Part shown: piece by piece, positions 1 to 9,719 of the stretch | How the letters are laid out: every line of letters starts with the position of its first letter | Position numbering within the stretch: position 1 is the first letter of the stretch | DNA from: an uncultured Rhodospirillaceae bacterium | GTDB lineage: Bacteria > Pseudomonadota > Alphaproteobacteria > Rhodospirillales > Casp-alpha2 | Assembly: GCA_913030825.1 (NCBI GenBank) | Contig: CAJWCU010000003.1 | Coordinates: 186,001 to 250,000, forward strand | Length of the DNA stretch: 64,000 bases | Reading direction: 5' to 3' | The notes under the pieces: model-generated | Told to the model about the DNA's origin: nothing | The model's input: the letters and a program-made list of their open reading frames with translations, nothing else | The model's database searches: none | Made by a program: the position numbers and the translations under genes

Positions 1-1
1 A

Positions 2-985
2 TGGGCGCAGGCTCAGACCGCCTATTACCAGGCCGGCCCCGATCCGATCAGCCAATGGGCACAGGCGCAGAACGCCTATTACCGCGCGGGCGCCATGCAA
101 CCCGCAACCACGCAAACCGCCGCCGCCAAACCGGCACCGCAAAACCCCGCAGCAGCACCCGCCACGACCGATACGGTCGCCCAATGGGCACAGGCGCAAA
201 ATGCTTATTACCGGAACGGCGCTGGCTCCGGCGCGACGCAAGTCGCCGAGGCCGGGCCCGTCGCCGCCGGAACCGACGGTGTCGACGTCACGGCATGGGC
301 CGCCGAACAAACGGCCTATTACCAAACCGGCGCCGCCACGCAGCAGGCCGCGATGCCTGCCGCCGCGGGCACCGATGGGTTGGATGTTTTCGACTGGGCC
401 GCCGAACAGGTCGCCTATTATCAAGCAACGCCCGCCGGCCAACAGGCACCGGCATCGACCGGCGGCGATGACAGCGGCGGCATGGACGTGGCGCAATGGG
501 CAGCCGAGCAGACCGCTTATTACCAAACCAGCACCGGGCCCGCCACGGCGGACGATCCCGTCGCCGCCTGGGCGGAAAACCAGACGGCCTACTATCGCGC
601 CGGATCTGAGGACCGGGCCCGCCCTGCGACGGCACCCGCCACACGGCCCGCCGACCGGCAAATGGCCGATGCGCGTCCGGCCGAAACGCCGACCGGCGAT
701 GTTTCCACCTGGGCCCGGGATCAATTGGCCTGGGTCATGGGCGACCGCGCCCGGGAAATGGCGGCGCTGCCGTCAGCCGCGACTGCCGACCGGCAGGAAG
801 CCCCGGCCCGCACCCCCGACATTACGAAAGACCGGACCAGCGGCACGGCCGCCGGCGCCGTCGCCGCGGGCGGCGGCTGGTTCCAGGACAACATGGTCCA
901 GGGATGGACCCGCCATCAGGCGGCGCAGCGCCTGGCCGAACCCGGTTATCGCCCGGATCTGACCGTCGCGGCGGGCGGGCGGTGA
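2..985 (+). CDS. Repeat protein with WAxxQxAYYxxG motifs, 5' end outside window
   Basis: The reading frame is open from base 2, so the start lies upstream of the window. I do not recognise a family. The visible part is built from eight copies of a short motif, WAxxQxAYYxxG, whose Trp codons start at 2, 56, 185, 296, 395, 497, 569 and 710. Copies such as WAQAQNAYYRAG and WAAEQTAYYQTG are near-identical in their aromatic and Gln positions, while the linkers are rich in Ala, Thr, Pro and Gly and vary from 6 to about 35 residues. The last copy (WARDQLAWVMGD) has lost the YY pair. The C-terminal 45 residues contain a different Trp-bearing segment (GWFQDNMVQGWTRHQAA). No membrane segment or signal is visible in this part. 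Codon use is high-GC like the neighbours, and the frame is the only one preserving the aromatic periodicity. Function is unknown. Confidence 0.75.
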   Translation, partial: WAQAQTAYYQAGPDPISQWAQAQNAYYRAGAMQPATTQTAAAKPAPQNPAAAPATTDTVAQWAQAQNAYYRNGAGSGATQVAEAGPVAAGTDGVDVTAWAAEQTAYYQTGAATQQAAMPAAAGTDGLDVFDWAAEQVAYYQATPAGQQAPASTGGDDSGGMDVAQWAAEQTAYYQTSTGPATADDPVAAWAENQTAYYRAGSEDRARPATAPATRPADRQMADARPAETPTGDVSTWARDQLAWVMGDRAREMAALPSAATADRQEAPARTPDITKDRTSGTAAGAVAAGGGWFQDNMVQGWTRHQAAQRLAEPGYRPDLTVAAGGR

Positions 986-1029
986 TCCCCCCTGCCCCCG
1001 AACGGCGGAACTGATCTAGACTGACCAGT

Positions 1030-1542
1030 ATGGAAATCGTCGTCGAACGGGGGAAGACCAAAACCACCGGGGTCCTGAAGTGGGGCCGCCGCCGGATGAC
1101 CTGCGCGCTGGGCCGCGGCGGAATTAAGAAGGCCAAACGCGAAGGCGACGGCGTCACCCCCGTCGGCGGCTTCGCCCTGCGGCGCCTGTTCTACCGCGCC
1201 GACCGCCGCCCGGCCCCGCAAACGGCCCTGCCCGTGACCGCCATCACCCCAGCCATGGGATGGTGCGACGATCCGGCGAGCCCGGCCTACAATCGCCTGG
1301 TTCGCCTGCCCTGCCCCTGGGGGCACGAAGTCATGTCCCGGGCGGATGCGCTTTATGATCTGGTCGTGGTTTTGGGCCATAACGACGCGCCGCCGATCCC
1401 CGGTGCCGGCAGCGCCATTTTCCTGCACGTCGCGGCGGACGGATATGCGCCGACGGAAGGCTGCGTCGCCCTGGCGGAGGCGGATCTGGTCGTTCTGTTG
1501 GCAGCCGCCGGACCCGGCGACGTGCTGACGGTCAAAGGGTAG
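1030..1542 (+). CDS. L,D-transpeptidase (YkuD) family protein
   Basis: The 170-residue protein carries the YkuD signature: His117 in LGHNDAP, His133 in FLHV, then TEGCVAL with the presumed catalytic Cys145. Thr replaces the usual Ser two residues before GC, which the family tolerates. YkuD-fold enzymes form or modify peptidoglycan cross-links or lipoprotein anchors through the Cys nucleophile. No signal peptide or N-terminal membrane helix is visible, as is common for the short COG3786-type members, so its cellular location is unclear. Its stop overlaps the 3' end of the convergent yggS gene by about 11 bases, leaving no room for a terminator. I am confident of the fold and not of the substrate. 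Confidence 0.85.
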   Translation: MEIVVERGKTKTTGVLKWGRRRMTCALGRGGIKKAKREGDGVTPVGGFALRRLFYRADRRPAPQTALPVTAITPAMGWCDDPASPAYNRLVRLPCPWGHEVMSRADALYDLVVVLGHNDAPPIPGAGSAIFLHVAADGYAPTEGCVALAEADLVVLLAAAGPGDVLTVKG

Positions 1543-2257
1543 GTTTCGTGCGCGCGCCGAAGATCGCCGACCCGACCCGCACATGGGTCGCACCGAATTG
1601 GGCCGCGATCTCGAAATCACCGCTCATCCCCATGCTGAGGCCGGAAAGGCCGTTACGCTTGGCGATTTCGGCGAGCAGCTGAAAATGCAGGGACGGTTCC
1701 TCATCAACCGGCGGAATGCACATCAGGCCCAGAATCGGCAATTGGAAATCGTCCCGGCATTGCGCGATGAAGGCATCGGCATCGTCGGGCAGAATCCCCG
1801 CTTTCTGGTCCTCGGCGCCGGTGTTGACCTGAATGAAACAACCGGGCCGCTTGCCCATTTCGTCCATGGTGCGGGCGAGGGCGCGGGCGAGTTTCGGCCG
1901 GTCGACCGTTTCGATGACGTCGAAAACCTCGATCGCCTTGCGCACCTTGTTGGATTGCAGCGGCCCGATCAGATGCAGCGATATATCCGAATAGGTGTCG
2001 CGCAGGGCCGGCCATTTGTCTTCGGCCTCCTGCACGCGGTTTTCGCCGAACACCCGCTGTCCGGCGTCGAGGGCCGGGATCATGCGCTCGGCACCGAAGG
2101 TCTTGCCGACGGCGACCAGAGTGACGTCGGCGGGGTCGCGCCCGGCATCCGCGGCGGCTGCGGTCAATCGGGCCTGGACCTCGGCGAGGTTTGCGGCGAT
2201 ATCAGGAACCCCACCGTCCTGGACGGTGGCGGTGGATACGGAATCGGATGAAGTCAT
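1532..2257 (-). CDS. yggS: YggS/PLPBP family pyridoxal phosphate-binding protein
   Basis: A 241-residue protein of the YggS (PLP homeostasis protein) family. It has the single-domain alanine-racemase-like barrel without a catalytic C-terminal domain; Lys52 in LVAVGKTF is the expected PLP-binding lysine, followed by GENRVQEA (71-78), HLIGPLQSNK, and the family end-motif SMGMSGDFEIA. The protein buffers vitamin B6 and affects amino-acid and cell-wall metabolism rather than catalysing a known reaction. I start at the ATG at 2257 because the longer frame adds only a low-complexity Arg-rich leader. It diverges from the ThiE-like gene with 106 bases between starts. Confidence 0.9.
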   Translation of the reverse strand: MTSSDSVSTATVQDGGVPDIAANLAEVQARLTAAAADAGRDPADVTLVAVGKTFGAERMIPALDAGQRVFGENRVQEAEDKWPALRDTYSDISLHLIGPLQSNKVRKAIEVFDVIETVDRPKLARALARTMDEMGKRPGCFIQVNTGAEDQKAGILPDDADAFIAQCRDDFQLPILGLMCIPPVDEEPSLHFQLLAEIAKRNGLSGLSMGMSGDFEIAAQFGATHVRVGSAIFGARTKPTL

Positions 2258-2363
2258 GATCGGGCCAGCACCGATGAAAAGAATAACAGCGGGCGCGACC
2301 CTAGCATGGCGCGGGCATCGGCAAAAGCCGCGGCGGCGCCCCGGCCGGCCCCTTTTGGCCTTC

Positions 2364-2921
2364 ATGACCGATGCCCAACGCACGCCCGACCCCGCCGCCG
2401 CGATGACCCGCCTGACCGCGGGGACGATCGTCGTCTTTCGTCATTACGATGCGCCCGACCGCGAAACCCTGGGCCGCCGCCTGGCCCGGCTCTCCCGGAT
2501 AAAGGGCCTGATCTTCGTGGTCGCGGGGGACCGGCGCCTGGCCCGGCGGCTGGGCGCCCAGGGTTTGCACCTGCCGGAAGGCATGGTGGCGCGGCGGCAC
2601 CGCGTCGCCCCCTCGGGCGACCGGTGGCCGGTCAGCGCCGCCGCCCATGACGAGTGGAGTGCCCGCCGCGCCGCCAATGCCGGGGCCGATTTGATTTTCC
2701 TGTCGCCGGTGTTTCCCACGGGGAGCCATCCGGAGAAGAAGCCCCTCGGCCTGCGGCGGTTGGCGTCTGTTTGCCGGCGGCTTGACACACCGGTTCTGGC
2801 GCTTGGCGGTGCCTCTCCGGCGACGGCGCGGCGGGTCCTGAATACAGGGGTCGCGGGGATTGCGGGGATCGGGGCGCTGCCCCATCTTTGCCGGGATCCC
2901 CTCGGCATACACGGAAGCTGA
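2364..2921 (+). CDS. ThiE/TenI-type thiamine phosphate synthase family protein
   Basis: A 185-residue TIM-barrel protein of the ThiE/TenI superfamily. The phosphate- and pyrophosphate-binding landmarks are visible: LSPVFPTGSHP (residues 113-123), LALGG (145-149) and the late GVAGIAGIGAL strand. It is shorter than E. coli ThiE (about 211) and lacks a clear N-terminal NGLH substrate loop, having GAQGLHLPE instead. No other thiamine gene is nearby, so it may be an isolated TenI-like member with a different job. Start chosen at ATG 2364; the upstream frame is Arg/Pro-rich and overlaps yggS antisense. Confidence 0.75.
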   Translation: MTDAQRTPDPAAAMTRLTAGTIVVFRHYDAPDRETLGRRLARLSRIKGLIFVVAGDRRLARRLGAQGLHLPEGMVARRHRVAPSGDRWPVSAAAHDEWSARRAANAGADLIFLSPVFPTGSHPEKKPLGLRRLASVCRRLDTPVLALGGASPATARRVLNTGVAGIAGIGALPHLCRDPLGIHGS

Positions 2922-3017
2922 CGACGTGCCGGGTCGCGGCGCTTGGCGTCGGACCGCGAATTGGTTTAAGAAGGTGCGTCATTCGACGGTCACCGGTTGG
3001 AAAAGGAAGGTTCGACG

Positions 3018-3554
3018 ATGTCCCTAGGGACCTGGAAACGGGGTTTGGCGATGCTCGGCCTGACGGCCTTGATTGCGGGCACGGCGGCCTGTTCGGATTT
3101 CTCCGGCGCCGATATCGAGGCGACGACCCATGACCAGACCGACGACAGCGAAAAACGCAACACGCTGTTCGGCGAGGGCGGCATCAGCCTTTGGGGCGAC
3201 AGCAATTCTGACACCAGTGGCGGGGCGCTTGGCGTCAACAGCTTCCTGTGGCGGGCGACCCTGGATACCATTGCCTTCATGCCGGTTTCGACCGCGGATC
3301 CGTTCGGCGGCGTGATCCTGACCGATTGGCATTCCACGGAAGAAGCCCCCAATGAGCGCTTCAAATTGAACGTTTACATCCTGGGCCGGACCCTTCGGGC
3401 CGACGGGGTGCGCGTCGCCGTATTCAGCCAGACCAAGGACGGCGGCGGGCAGTGGCGGGATTCCGCCGTGCCGGCAGAGACCGGAACCAAAATCGAGGAC
3501 GCGATCCTGACCCGTGCACGGCAGCTCCGCCGTCAAACCATCAACGCAAAATAG
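3018..3554 (+). CDS. DUF3576 lipoprotein
   Basis: A 178-residue predicted lipoprotein. The first 24 residues form a signal peptide (MSLGTWKRGL then a hydrophobic run) ending in a lipobox GTAAC with the lipidated Cys at 25. The rest matches my memory of DUF3576, an alphaproteobacterial family usually found immediately upstream of leuS, as here (92 bases to leuS). The start at ATG 3018 is preceded by AAGGAAGG at good spacing; the longer reading with an upstream TTG would put charged residues before the signal. The function is unknown; the context with leuS and LPS-transport lptE suggests an envelope role only weakly. Confidence 0.85.
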   Translation: MSLGTWKRGLAMLGLTALIAGTAACSDFSGADIEATTHDQTDDSEKRNTLFGEGGISLWGDSNSDTSGGALGVNSFLWRATLDTIAFMPVSTADPFGGVILTDWHSTEEAPNERFKLNVYILGRTLRADGVRVAVFSQTKDGGGQWRDSAVPAETGTKIEDAILTRARQLRRQTINAK

Positions 3555-3646
3555 GCGTCGGCCCAGGCGCCGCCATGTATCGGCGGCCGCCATCGGAACC
3601 GATACCTCTGACCGACCGCAACCGCCGGAACCGCTTGGGGACCTGA

Positions 3647-6211
3647 ATGGCGCGCTATAATTTCAAAGAAAACGAACAAAAATGGCAGGCCGTCTGGGAA
3701 GACAAGGCCTGTTTCCAGGTGACCGAGGATGCGTCGCGTCCGAAATACTACGTGCTCGAGATGTTCCCCTATCCATCGGGCCGCATCCACATGGGCCATG
3801 TCCGGAACTACACATTGGGCGACGTCGTCGCCAGGTACAAGAAGGCGCGCGGGTTCAACGTTCTGCATCCCATGGGGTGGGACGCTTTCGGCCTGCCGGC
3901 GGAGAACGCCGCGATCGAGAACAAGGTGCCGCCCGCCGATTGGACGCGCGAGAACATCGCGACCATGCGCAAGCAGCTCAAGACGATGGGCCTATCCTAT
4001 GATTGGACCCGCGAGCTGGCGACCTGCGAGCCCGGCTACTACCGGCACGAACAAAAGATGTTCTTGGATTTCCTGGCGAACGACCTGGTCTATCGCAAGG
4101 AATCCTGGGTCAACTGGGACCCGGAGGAAAACACTGTCCTGGCCAATGAACAGGTCATCGACGGCCGGGGTTGGCGGTCAGGCGCCTTGGTCGAAAAGCG
4201 CCAGCTGAGCCAATGGTTCCTGAAGATCACCGATTTCGCGGAAGAGCTTCTCAAAGGGATCGACACCCTGGATCGCTGGCCCGACCGGGTCCGCCTGATG
4301 CAGGAAAATTGGATCGGCCGGTCCGAAGGGGCGCATGTCCATTTCACGCTCGACGGGCGCGACGACAAATTGGAAATCTATACGACCCGGCCGGACACCT
4401 TGTTCGGCGCGTCGTTCTGCGCCGTCGCCGCCAATCATCCGCTGGCCCAGGAATTGGCCAAGGACAATTCGGACCTCGCCGACTTCATCGCCGAATGCAA
4501 CCGCATGGGCACCAGCGAAGCCGCCATCGAGACAGCGGAAAAGTTGGGTTTCGACACCGGCCTGAAAGCACAACACCCCTTCGTCGACGGCCATGCCTTG
4601 CCGGTCTACGTCGCGAACTTCGTGCTGATGGATTACGGATCGGGTGCGATCTTCGGCTGCCCCGCGCATGATCAGCGCGATTTGGACTTCGCCCGCAAAT
4701 ACGACCTGCCGGTCATTCCGGTGGTCGCGCCCAAGGGCACGGAGCCGGAGACCTTTGCGGTCGGCGACGAAGCCTTTACCGACGACGGGCTGCTGATCAA
4801 TTCGGATTTTCTGAACGGATTGAACGTGCCCGACGCCAAATCCAAGGTCATCGACCGCCTGGAAGACATGGGCATCGGGACCCGCGCGGTGAATTATCGC
4901 CTGCGCGATTGGGGCGTGTCGCGCCAACGCTATTGGGGCTGCCCCATTCCGATCATCCATTGCGGCGATTGCGGCATCGTGCCCGTGCCCGAGAAAGACC
5001 TGCCGGTCGAACTGCCGGCCGACGTCGATTTCGAGGGCACCGGCAATCCGATCGCCCGCCACCCGACCTGGAAACACGTCGATTGCCCGAAATGCGGCAA
5101 ACCGGCGGAACGGGAAACAGACACCTTCGATACCTTCTTCGAATCCTCCTGGTATTTCGCGCGGTACTGCGCACCGCAGGCGGACGAGCCGCTCGACCGG
5201 GCGGCGGTCGATTATTGGCTGCCGGTCGATCAGTACATCGGCGGGATCGAACACGCGGTGTTGCATCTGCTCTACAGCCGCTTCTTCACGCGTGCCTTGA
5301 AGAAATGCGGCTATCTCTCTGTGGAAGAACCCTTTGCCGGACTTTTGACGCAAGGCATGGTTTGCCATCAGACGTTCAAGGACGCCGACGGAAAATGGCT
5401 CTTCCCGTCTCAGGTCAACCTTGAGGGCGAGACCGCGACCTTGGCCGAAACGGGGGCGCCGGTGACCACCGGCCGATCCGAGAAAATGAGTAAATCCAAG
5501 AAGAACGTCGTCGATCCGGAAGCGATCATTGAAGCTTACGGCGCGGATACGGCGCGGCTCTTCATGCTCTCCGACAGCCCGCCGGACCGCGATTTGGAAT
5601 GGACCGACGCCGGGGTCGACGGGGCCTGGCGGTATTTGAACCGCCTGTGGCGGCTGGTTGCGGAAAGCGCCGCGCCCCTGGCGGCACCGGACGCCGGAAA
5701 ACCCGACGCCCTGGATTCAAGCGCAGAGGAAGTCCTCAAATCCGTTCATAAGACGATCGACGGCGTTTCCGGCGATCTGGAAAAGTTCCATTTCAACAAA
5801 GCCGTCGCGCGGATCCGCGAATTGACCAATGCGATCGAAGGATTGGACGGTGATGCGGCTGGCGCCGATTGGGTCCGCCGACTGGGGCTGGAAACCGTGA
5901 CGCTGCTGATCGCGCCCATGACACCGCATCTGGCCGAGGCCCTGTGGGTCGAGCTGGAGCGGGGCGGGCAGTTGGTCGCCGACACGCCGTGGCCGGAAGC
6001 CGATGCGGCTTATCTGGTCGACGATCTGATGACGATCGCCGTGCAGGTGAACGGAAAGCTTCGGGGCACCATCGAATTGCCCAAGGATTGCGCCAAAGAC
6101 GTCGCGGAGGATGCGGCCCTGGCTCTGGATAAGGTACAATCGGTGCTTGAAGGCAAACCGCCTCGAAAGGTCATCGTTGTGCCGAACAGGATCGTCAATG
6201 TGGTCGCGTAG
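3647..6211 (+). CDS. leuS: Leucyl-tRNA synthetase
   Basis: An 854-residue class I aminoacyl-tRNA synthetase that charges tRNA-Leu. The ATP-binding HIGH variant HMGH is at 48-51 inside [14 protein letters not shown], and the KMSKS loop ([10 protein letters not shown]) is near residue 615. The editing (CP1) domain is present with the [10 protein letters not shown] motif, and the zinc-like cluster CGDCG...CPKCG lies between them. Length agrees with bacterial LeuRS (about 860). The 3' end overlaps lptE by 14 bases, indicating translational coupling in a leuS-lptE-holA unit typical of alphaproteobacteria. Confidence 0.98.
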   Translation: MARYNFKENEQKWQAVWEDKACFQVTEDASRPKYYVLEMFPYPSGRIHMGHVRNYTLGDVVARYKKARGFNVLHPMGWDAFGLPAENAAIENKVPPADWTRENIATMRKQLKTMGLSYDWTRELATCEPGYYRHEQKMFLDFLANDLVYRKESWVNWDPEENTVLANEQVIDGRGWRSGALVEKRQLSQWFLKITDFAEELLKGIDTLDRWPDRVRLMQENWIGRSEGAHVHFTLDGRDDKLEIYTTRPDTLFGASFCAVAANHPLAQELAKDNSDLADFIAECNRMGTSEAAIETAEKLGFDTGLKAQHPFVDGHALPVYVANFVLMDYGSGAIFGCPAHDQRDLDFARKYDLPVIPVVAPKGTEPETFAVGDEAFTDDGLLINSDFLNGLNVPDAKSKVIDRLEDMGIGTRAVNYRLRDWGVSRQRYWGCPIPIIHCGDCGIVPVPEKDLPVELPADVDFEGTGNPIARHPTWKHVDCPKCGKPAERETDTFDTFFESSWYFARYCAPQADEPLDRAAVDYWLPVDQYIGGIEHAVLHLLYSRFFTRALKKCGYLSVEEPFAGLLTQGMVCHQTFKDADGKWLFPSQVNLEGETATLAETGAPVTTGRSEKMSKSKKNVVDPEAIIEAYGADTARLFMLSDSPPDRDLEWTDAGVDGAWRYLNRLWRLVAESAAPLAAPDAGKPDALDSSAEEVLKSVHKTIDGVSGDLEKFHFNKAVARIRELTNAIEGLDGDAAGADWVRRLGLETVTLLIAPMTPHLAEALWVELERGGQLVADTPWPEADAAYLVDDLMTIAVQVNGKLRGTIELPKDCAKDVAEDAALALDKVQSVLEGKPPRKVIVVPNRIVNVVA

Positions 6212-6752
6212 GTCCGTCCTTGCCGCCGGTGCCGCGGCCGTTGTCGGATTGTCCGGCGGCCTGGGGGGCTGCGGATTCCGGCCGCTTTACGGCCGGTCCC
6301 GCCAAAACGACCTGAGCACAATCCTGTCGCGGGTGGAGATCGGGCCGGTTCGTGCCTCGACCACCGACGATCAGGACCTCGCTCGTGTCGGGCAACAGCT
6401 TCACAATTATCTACTGGACGGACTGTCGCCGCGCGGCGCGCAAGGAGAGCCTTTTTATCGGCTCGACGTCCTCATCAGCGAAGGGATCTCCTCTCTCGCG
6501 GTACAGAAAAGTGCCGTCGCCACCCGCGCGGATCTTTCCTTGAGCGCATCGTTCTCATTGACATCGTTGCGTTCAGGGCGCGGCCTCTATTCCGGGTCCG
6601 GGCGCGCCACCGCGAGTTTCAATATTCTAAGTTCCGAGTTCGCCACCCTCATGGCCGAAAAAGGGGCGCGGGATCGCGCGGCCCGGCAGTTGAGCGACGA
6701 CATTCGGCAGAAGATCGCGATCTTTCTGAAATCCTATTCCGACAGCGGGTGA
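6198..6752 (+). CDS. lptE: LPS assembly lipoprotein LptE
   Basis: A 184-residue lipoprotein that plugs LptD in the outer membrane during lipopolysaccharide export. The N terminus is a twin-Arg-like basic start (MWSRRS), a hydrophobic stretch, then GGLGGC with the lipidated Cys at 25, immediately followed by the LptE hallmark GFRPLY. A conserved [12 protein letters not shown] segment and the C-terminal [11 protein letters not shown] match the family. Start at 6198 lies inside leuS, which explains its lack of a free leader. It is followed after 59 bases by holA, the usual order. Confidence 0.92.
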   Translation: MWSRRSVLAAGAAAVVGLSGGLGGCGFRPLYGRSRQNDLSTILSRVEIGPVRASTTDDQDLARVGQQLHNYLLDGLSPRGAQGEPFYRLDVLISEGISSLAVQKSAVATRADLSLSASFSLTSLRSGRGLYSGSGRATASFNILSSEFATLMAEKGARDRAARQLSDDIRQKIAIFLKSYSDSG

Positions 6753-6811
6753 TCTGGATCGGCGCTATCTCCTCGCCATATCGCTGATAACCGAAAAGAA
6801 AGAAGGCCTCG

Positions 6812-7825
6812 ATGAAGATTACCGGCCGCCGGATTGATGGATTTTTGGACAATCCCACTGAACCTGTCGCCGCTGTCTTAATCTATGGTCCGGACCAAGG
6901 GTTGGTCCGGGAGCGCGCTGAACGCGTGATGAAATCCGTGGCCGGATCGACCGACGACCCTTTTCGCACTGCCGCTCTGGAAGAATCCGACGTTTTTGAC
7001 GACGCCGAACGGCTGGCCGCAGAACGGTCTGCGATGGCGTTCGGCGGGGGCCGGCGTGTGATCAAGGTTTCCGGGGGCGACCGGCTGACGCCCGCGGTCG
7101 AACGCGCGCTTGGGGCGGACGGTGACGGGCTGATCGTGATCGTTGCCGGCGATCTCGCCCCCCGATCGAAACTCCGGAAACTTTGCGAAACGTCGGATAT
7201 CGCCGCCGCCGTTCCCTGCTATGCCGACGACGCCCAAACCGTGCAGCAGATGATCCGCGACAGTTTGTCGACCGCCGGATTGACCGCCAGTCGTGAGGCC
7301 TTGGCCCATCTGGCGGAAAACCTGGGGAACGACCGGGGAGTCTCTCGGCGCGAGATGGAAAAGCTCGTGTTGTATATGGAAGGGGCCGGCCCGGAGGTAT
7401 CGATCGAGGATGCCCGGGCCTGTATCGGCGATAATGCCGGGCGCGGATTGGATCAGATCACCCAGGCCCTGGCGGGCGGCGATCTTTCCGGCCTTGCCCA
7501 GGCCTATGCCAGCGCCCTTGAATTGGGCAGCGGACCCATTCCGATTTTGCGGGCGGCTCAGCGGTTGTTCCAGCGCTTGCACCAGGCGGCCGGCGACGTC
7601 GCCCGCGGCTCCCGCCCGGAGCAGGCCGTGGAAAGCCTTCGCCCGCCTGTCTTTTTTAAGGAAAAGCCGTTGTTTATCAGGGCATTAAGTGGGTGGAGCC
7701 TGGCCCGGCTGGGGTCCGCGCTGGATGTCCTGACCGAAGCCGAACGGGCCTGTAAAAGCGGCCAAGGACCTGACGAGGTGATCTGCGAACGGGCCTTGAT
7801 GCGGCTAGCCCGGATGGCCCGCTAG
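6812..7825 (+). CDS. holA: DNA polymerase III subunit delta
   Basis: A 337-residue clamp-loader subunit that opens the beta clamp. It begins MKITGRRIDGFL with the family's early LIYGPDQGLV strand, followed by a FGGGRRVIKV segment and the typical central stretch LAENLGNDRGVSRREMEKL and the C-terminal helical collar. A ribosome site AGAAGG lies 7 bases before the ATG at 6812. The gene ends the leuS-lptE-holA run and converges on parB with 129 bases between. Confidence 0.95.
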   Translation: MKITGRRIDGFLDNPTEPVAAVLIYGPDQGLVRERAERVMKSVAGSTDDPFRTAALEESDVFDDAERLAAERSAMAFGGGRRVIKVSGGDRLTPAVERALGADGDGLIVIVAGDLAPRSKLRKLCETSDIAAAVPCYADDAQTVQQMIRDSLSTAGLTASREALAHLAENLGNDRGVSRREMEKLVLYMEGAGPEVSIEDARACIGDNAGRGLDQITQALAGGDLSGLAQAYASALELGSGPIPILRAAQRLFQRLHQAAGDVARGSRPEQAVESLRPPVFFKEKPLFIRALSGWSLARLGSALDVLTEAERACKSGQGPDEVICERALMRLARMAR

Positions 7826-7916
7826 GCCAGGAACGGACCGTTGCCGGCACCAACCTTGGTCAAGCCAGGGCAGATTTCAGCAATGCGAATCGGCATTAAC
7901 ATTCTGGATTTGGAAT

Positions 7917-7938
7917 TTGGATCAATTTCCTGATCCAA
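7917..7938. terminator. Weak inverted repeat between convergent holA and parB
   Basis: TTGGATCA and TGATCCAA form a perfect 8-bp stem with a 6-base loop in the 129-base gap between the 3' ends of holA and parB. The position suits a bidirectional terminator, but there is no T run on either strand, so the call rests on position and symmetry only. Confidence 0.3.
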
Positions 7939-7954
7939 CGGAAGAAGCCGACCG

Positions 7955-8830
7955 TCAGTCGCCCCCGGCTTGACCGCTCAATTTCTGGAGAAGGCCATCA
8001 AGCTGATCGAGCGATTTGTAGAACAAGGTGACCGATCCACCCGGCCCCTTGGATTCGATCGCGACACGCAATCCCAACATATCGGACAGGTCCGTTTCCA
8101 GGGCGCGGGTATCGGCGTCCTTTGCCTTCGGTTCACGCTTGGCGGTGGCCGACGGGCCGCCCGGCGCCGCGCGCCCGGCCAATTGTTCGGTTTGGCGAAC
8201 ACTGAGCCCCTTTTCCACGACTTCACGCGCAAGTGCCGCCGGATCCGGCGCACCCAAAAGGGCCCGGGCGTGGCCGGCGCTGAGCGATCCGTTGTCGAGC
8301 AGGCTTTTCACCGCATCGGGCAACCCCAAAAGACGCAGCATATTGGCGACATGCGATCGGCTTTTCCCGACGGCCTGGGCCAGGGCTTCTTGCGTATGGC
8401 CGAATTCGTCCATCAGGCGTTTCAGGCCGACGGCTTCTTCCAGCGGCGAAAGATCCTCGCGCTGCAGGTTTTCGACCAGGGCGACTTCCAACGTTTCCTG
8501 GTTCGACAGCGCCTTGATCAAGACCGGCACTTCGTGGAGCTGCGCCAATTGCGAGGCGCGCCACCGGCGTTCACCGGCGATGATTTCATATTCTCCGGCC
8601 CGGTCTGGATGCTCGCGCACCAAAATCGGCTGCAACACACCCAATTCACGGATCGATTGGGACAGGTCCTTCAGTTCGTCTTCGCCCATGGTGCGGCGCG
8701 GCTGATATCGGCCGGGATGAAGCTTGCCGATAGCAATTTGCTGAGCGCCGCCGGCACGCGCCGGGGTCGCCGTATCGTCACCCAACAGGGCAGACAGGCC
8801 GCGCCCCAGGTTTCTGCGTTTTTCCGCCAT
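7955..8830 (-). CDS. parB: Chromosome partitioning protein ParB
   Basis: A 291-residue CTP-dependent DNA clamp that loads at parS and spreads. The N terminus MAEKRRNLGRGLSALLGD is the ParA-interacting segment; the CTP pocket shows GRYQPRR and GERRWRA, followed by VENLQREDLSPLEEA, and the helix-turn-helix LAQAVGKSRSHVANMLRLL that reads parS. The C-terminal dimer domain ends in a hydrophobic zipper-like helix. It follows parA on the minus strand with a one-base gap between parA's stop and its ATG. Two parS sites lie nearby (10496 and 12728). Confidence 0.97.
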   Translation of the reverse strand: MAEKRRNLGRGLSALLGDDTATPARAGGAQQIAIGKLHPGRYQPRRTMGEDELKDLSQSIRELGVLQPILVREHPDRAGEYEIIAGERRWRASQLAQLHEVPVLIKALSNQETLEVALVENLQREDLSPLEEAVGLKRLMDEFGHTQEALAQAVGKSRSHVANMLRLLGLPDAVKSLLDNGSLSAGHARALLGAPDPAALAREVVEKGLSVRQTEQLAGRAAPGGPSATAKREPKAKDADTRALETDLSDMLGLRVAIESKGPGGSVTLFYKSLDQLDGLLQKLSGQAGGD

Positions 8831-8831
8831 G

Positions 8832-9719
8832 TCAGGAAATCCCTACCGACGCCTCGCGGGCCCGTCCGGCCATGGCCTGACGTTCGCGGTTGATGACCTC
8901 GCTGGCCAAATTCAGGTACGCTTTCGATCCGGCACAGGCCGTATCGTAAATCAGGACCGGGCGGCCGTGCGACGGCGCCTCGGAAATCCGCACGTTGCGG
9001 GGAATCACGGTCTCGTACACCTTGTCGCCGAAATGATCGCGGACATCCGTTTCGACCATACCGGAAAGATTGTTGCGTTGATCGAACATCGTCAGGACGA
9101 TGCCCTGAATTTCCAGCGCCGGATTGAACGCACCACGCACCCGTTCGATGGTCTGGATCAGCTGGCTGACTCCTTCGAGCGCGAAAAACTCACACTGCAA
9201 CGGAACCAGTACGGCTTGCGCCGCGACCAGGGAATTGACGGTCAACAGGCCAAGCGCCGGCGGACAATCGATCAGAATATAGTCGTATGTCGGCCCGCCG
9301 CTCACGGCGGCCGCCGATTGGGCCGCTTCCAGGCTTTGCTTGAGGAAATATTCCCGGCCGTCTTCGTCGACCAATTCGACCTCGATCCCCGACAGATCGA
9401 TACCGGACGGCACGATATCGAGACCGGGGATTTCCGTCGACTGCGCGGCGGCGGCCAACGGCTCGGCATGGATCAACAAATGATAGGAATTGACGGCGCG
9501 GTCCGTGCGCGGAATGCCCAACCCGGTCGAGGCGTTGCCCTGGGGGTCCAGGTCAATGATCAGGACCCGGTTGCCGACGGCGGCCAAGGCCGTACCCAGA
9601 TTGATCGCCGTCGTGGTCTTGCCGACGCCGCCTTTCTGATTCGCCACGGCGATCACGCGGGGGCCGCCGTTACCTGGCGTCGCGGGGGCTTCCCGGCCGT
9701 CGAAAGAGGACTCAGCCAT
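8832..9719 (-). CDS. parA: Chromosome partitioning ATPase ParA
   Basis: A 295-residue deviant Walker ATPase that segregates ParB-parS complexes. The P-loop reads ANQKGGVGKTTTAINL with the deviant signature lysine; Walker B is IDLDPQGNAS, followed by YDYILIDCPPALG. I chose ATG 9719; a TTG four codons upstream is possible. The ATG overlaps the last bases of rsmG by 8 bases, so rsmG-parA-parB are translationally linked. An N-terminal stretch of about 20 residues rich in Gly/Pro precedes the Walker domain. Confidence 0.96.
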   Translation of the reverse strand: MAESSFDGREAPATPGNGGPRVIAVANQKGGVGKTTTAINLGTALAAVGNRVLIIDLDPQGNASTGLGIPRTDRAVNSYHLLIHAEPLAAAAQSTEIPGLDIVPSGIDLSGIEVELVDEDGREYFLKQSLEAAQSAAAVSGGPTYDYILIDCPPALGLLTVNSLVAAQAVLVPLQCEFFALEGVSQLIQTIERVRGAFNPALEIQGIVLTMFDQRNNLSGMVETDVRDHFGDKVYETVIPRNVRISEAPSHGRPVLIYDTACAGSKAYLNLASEVINRERQAMAGRAREASVGIS

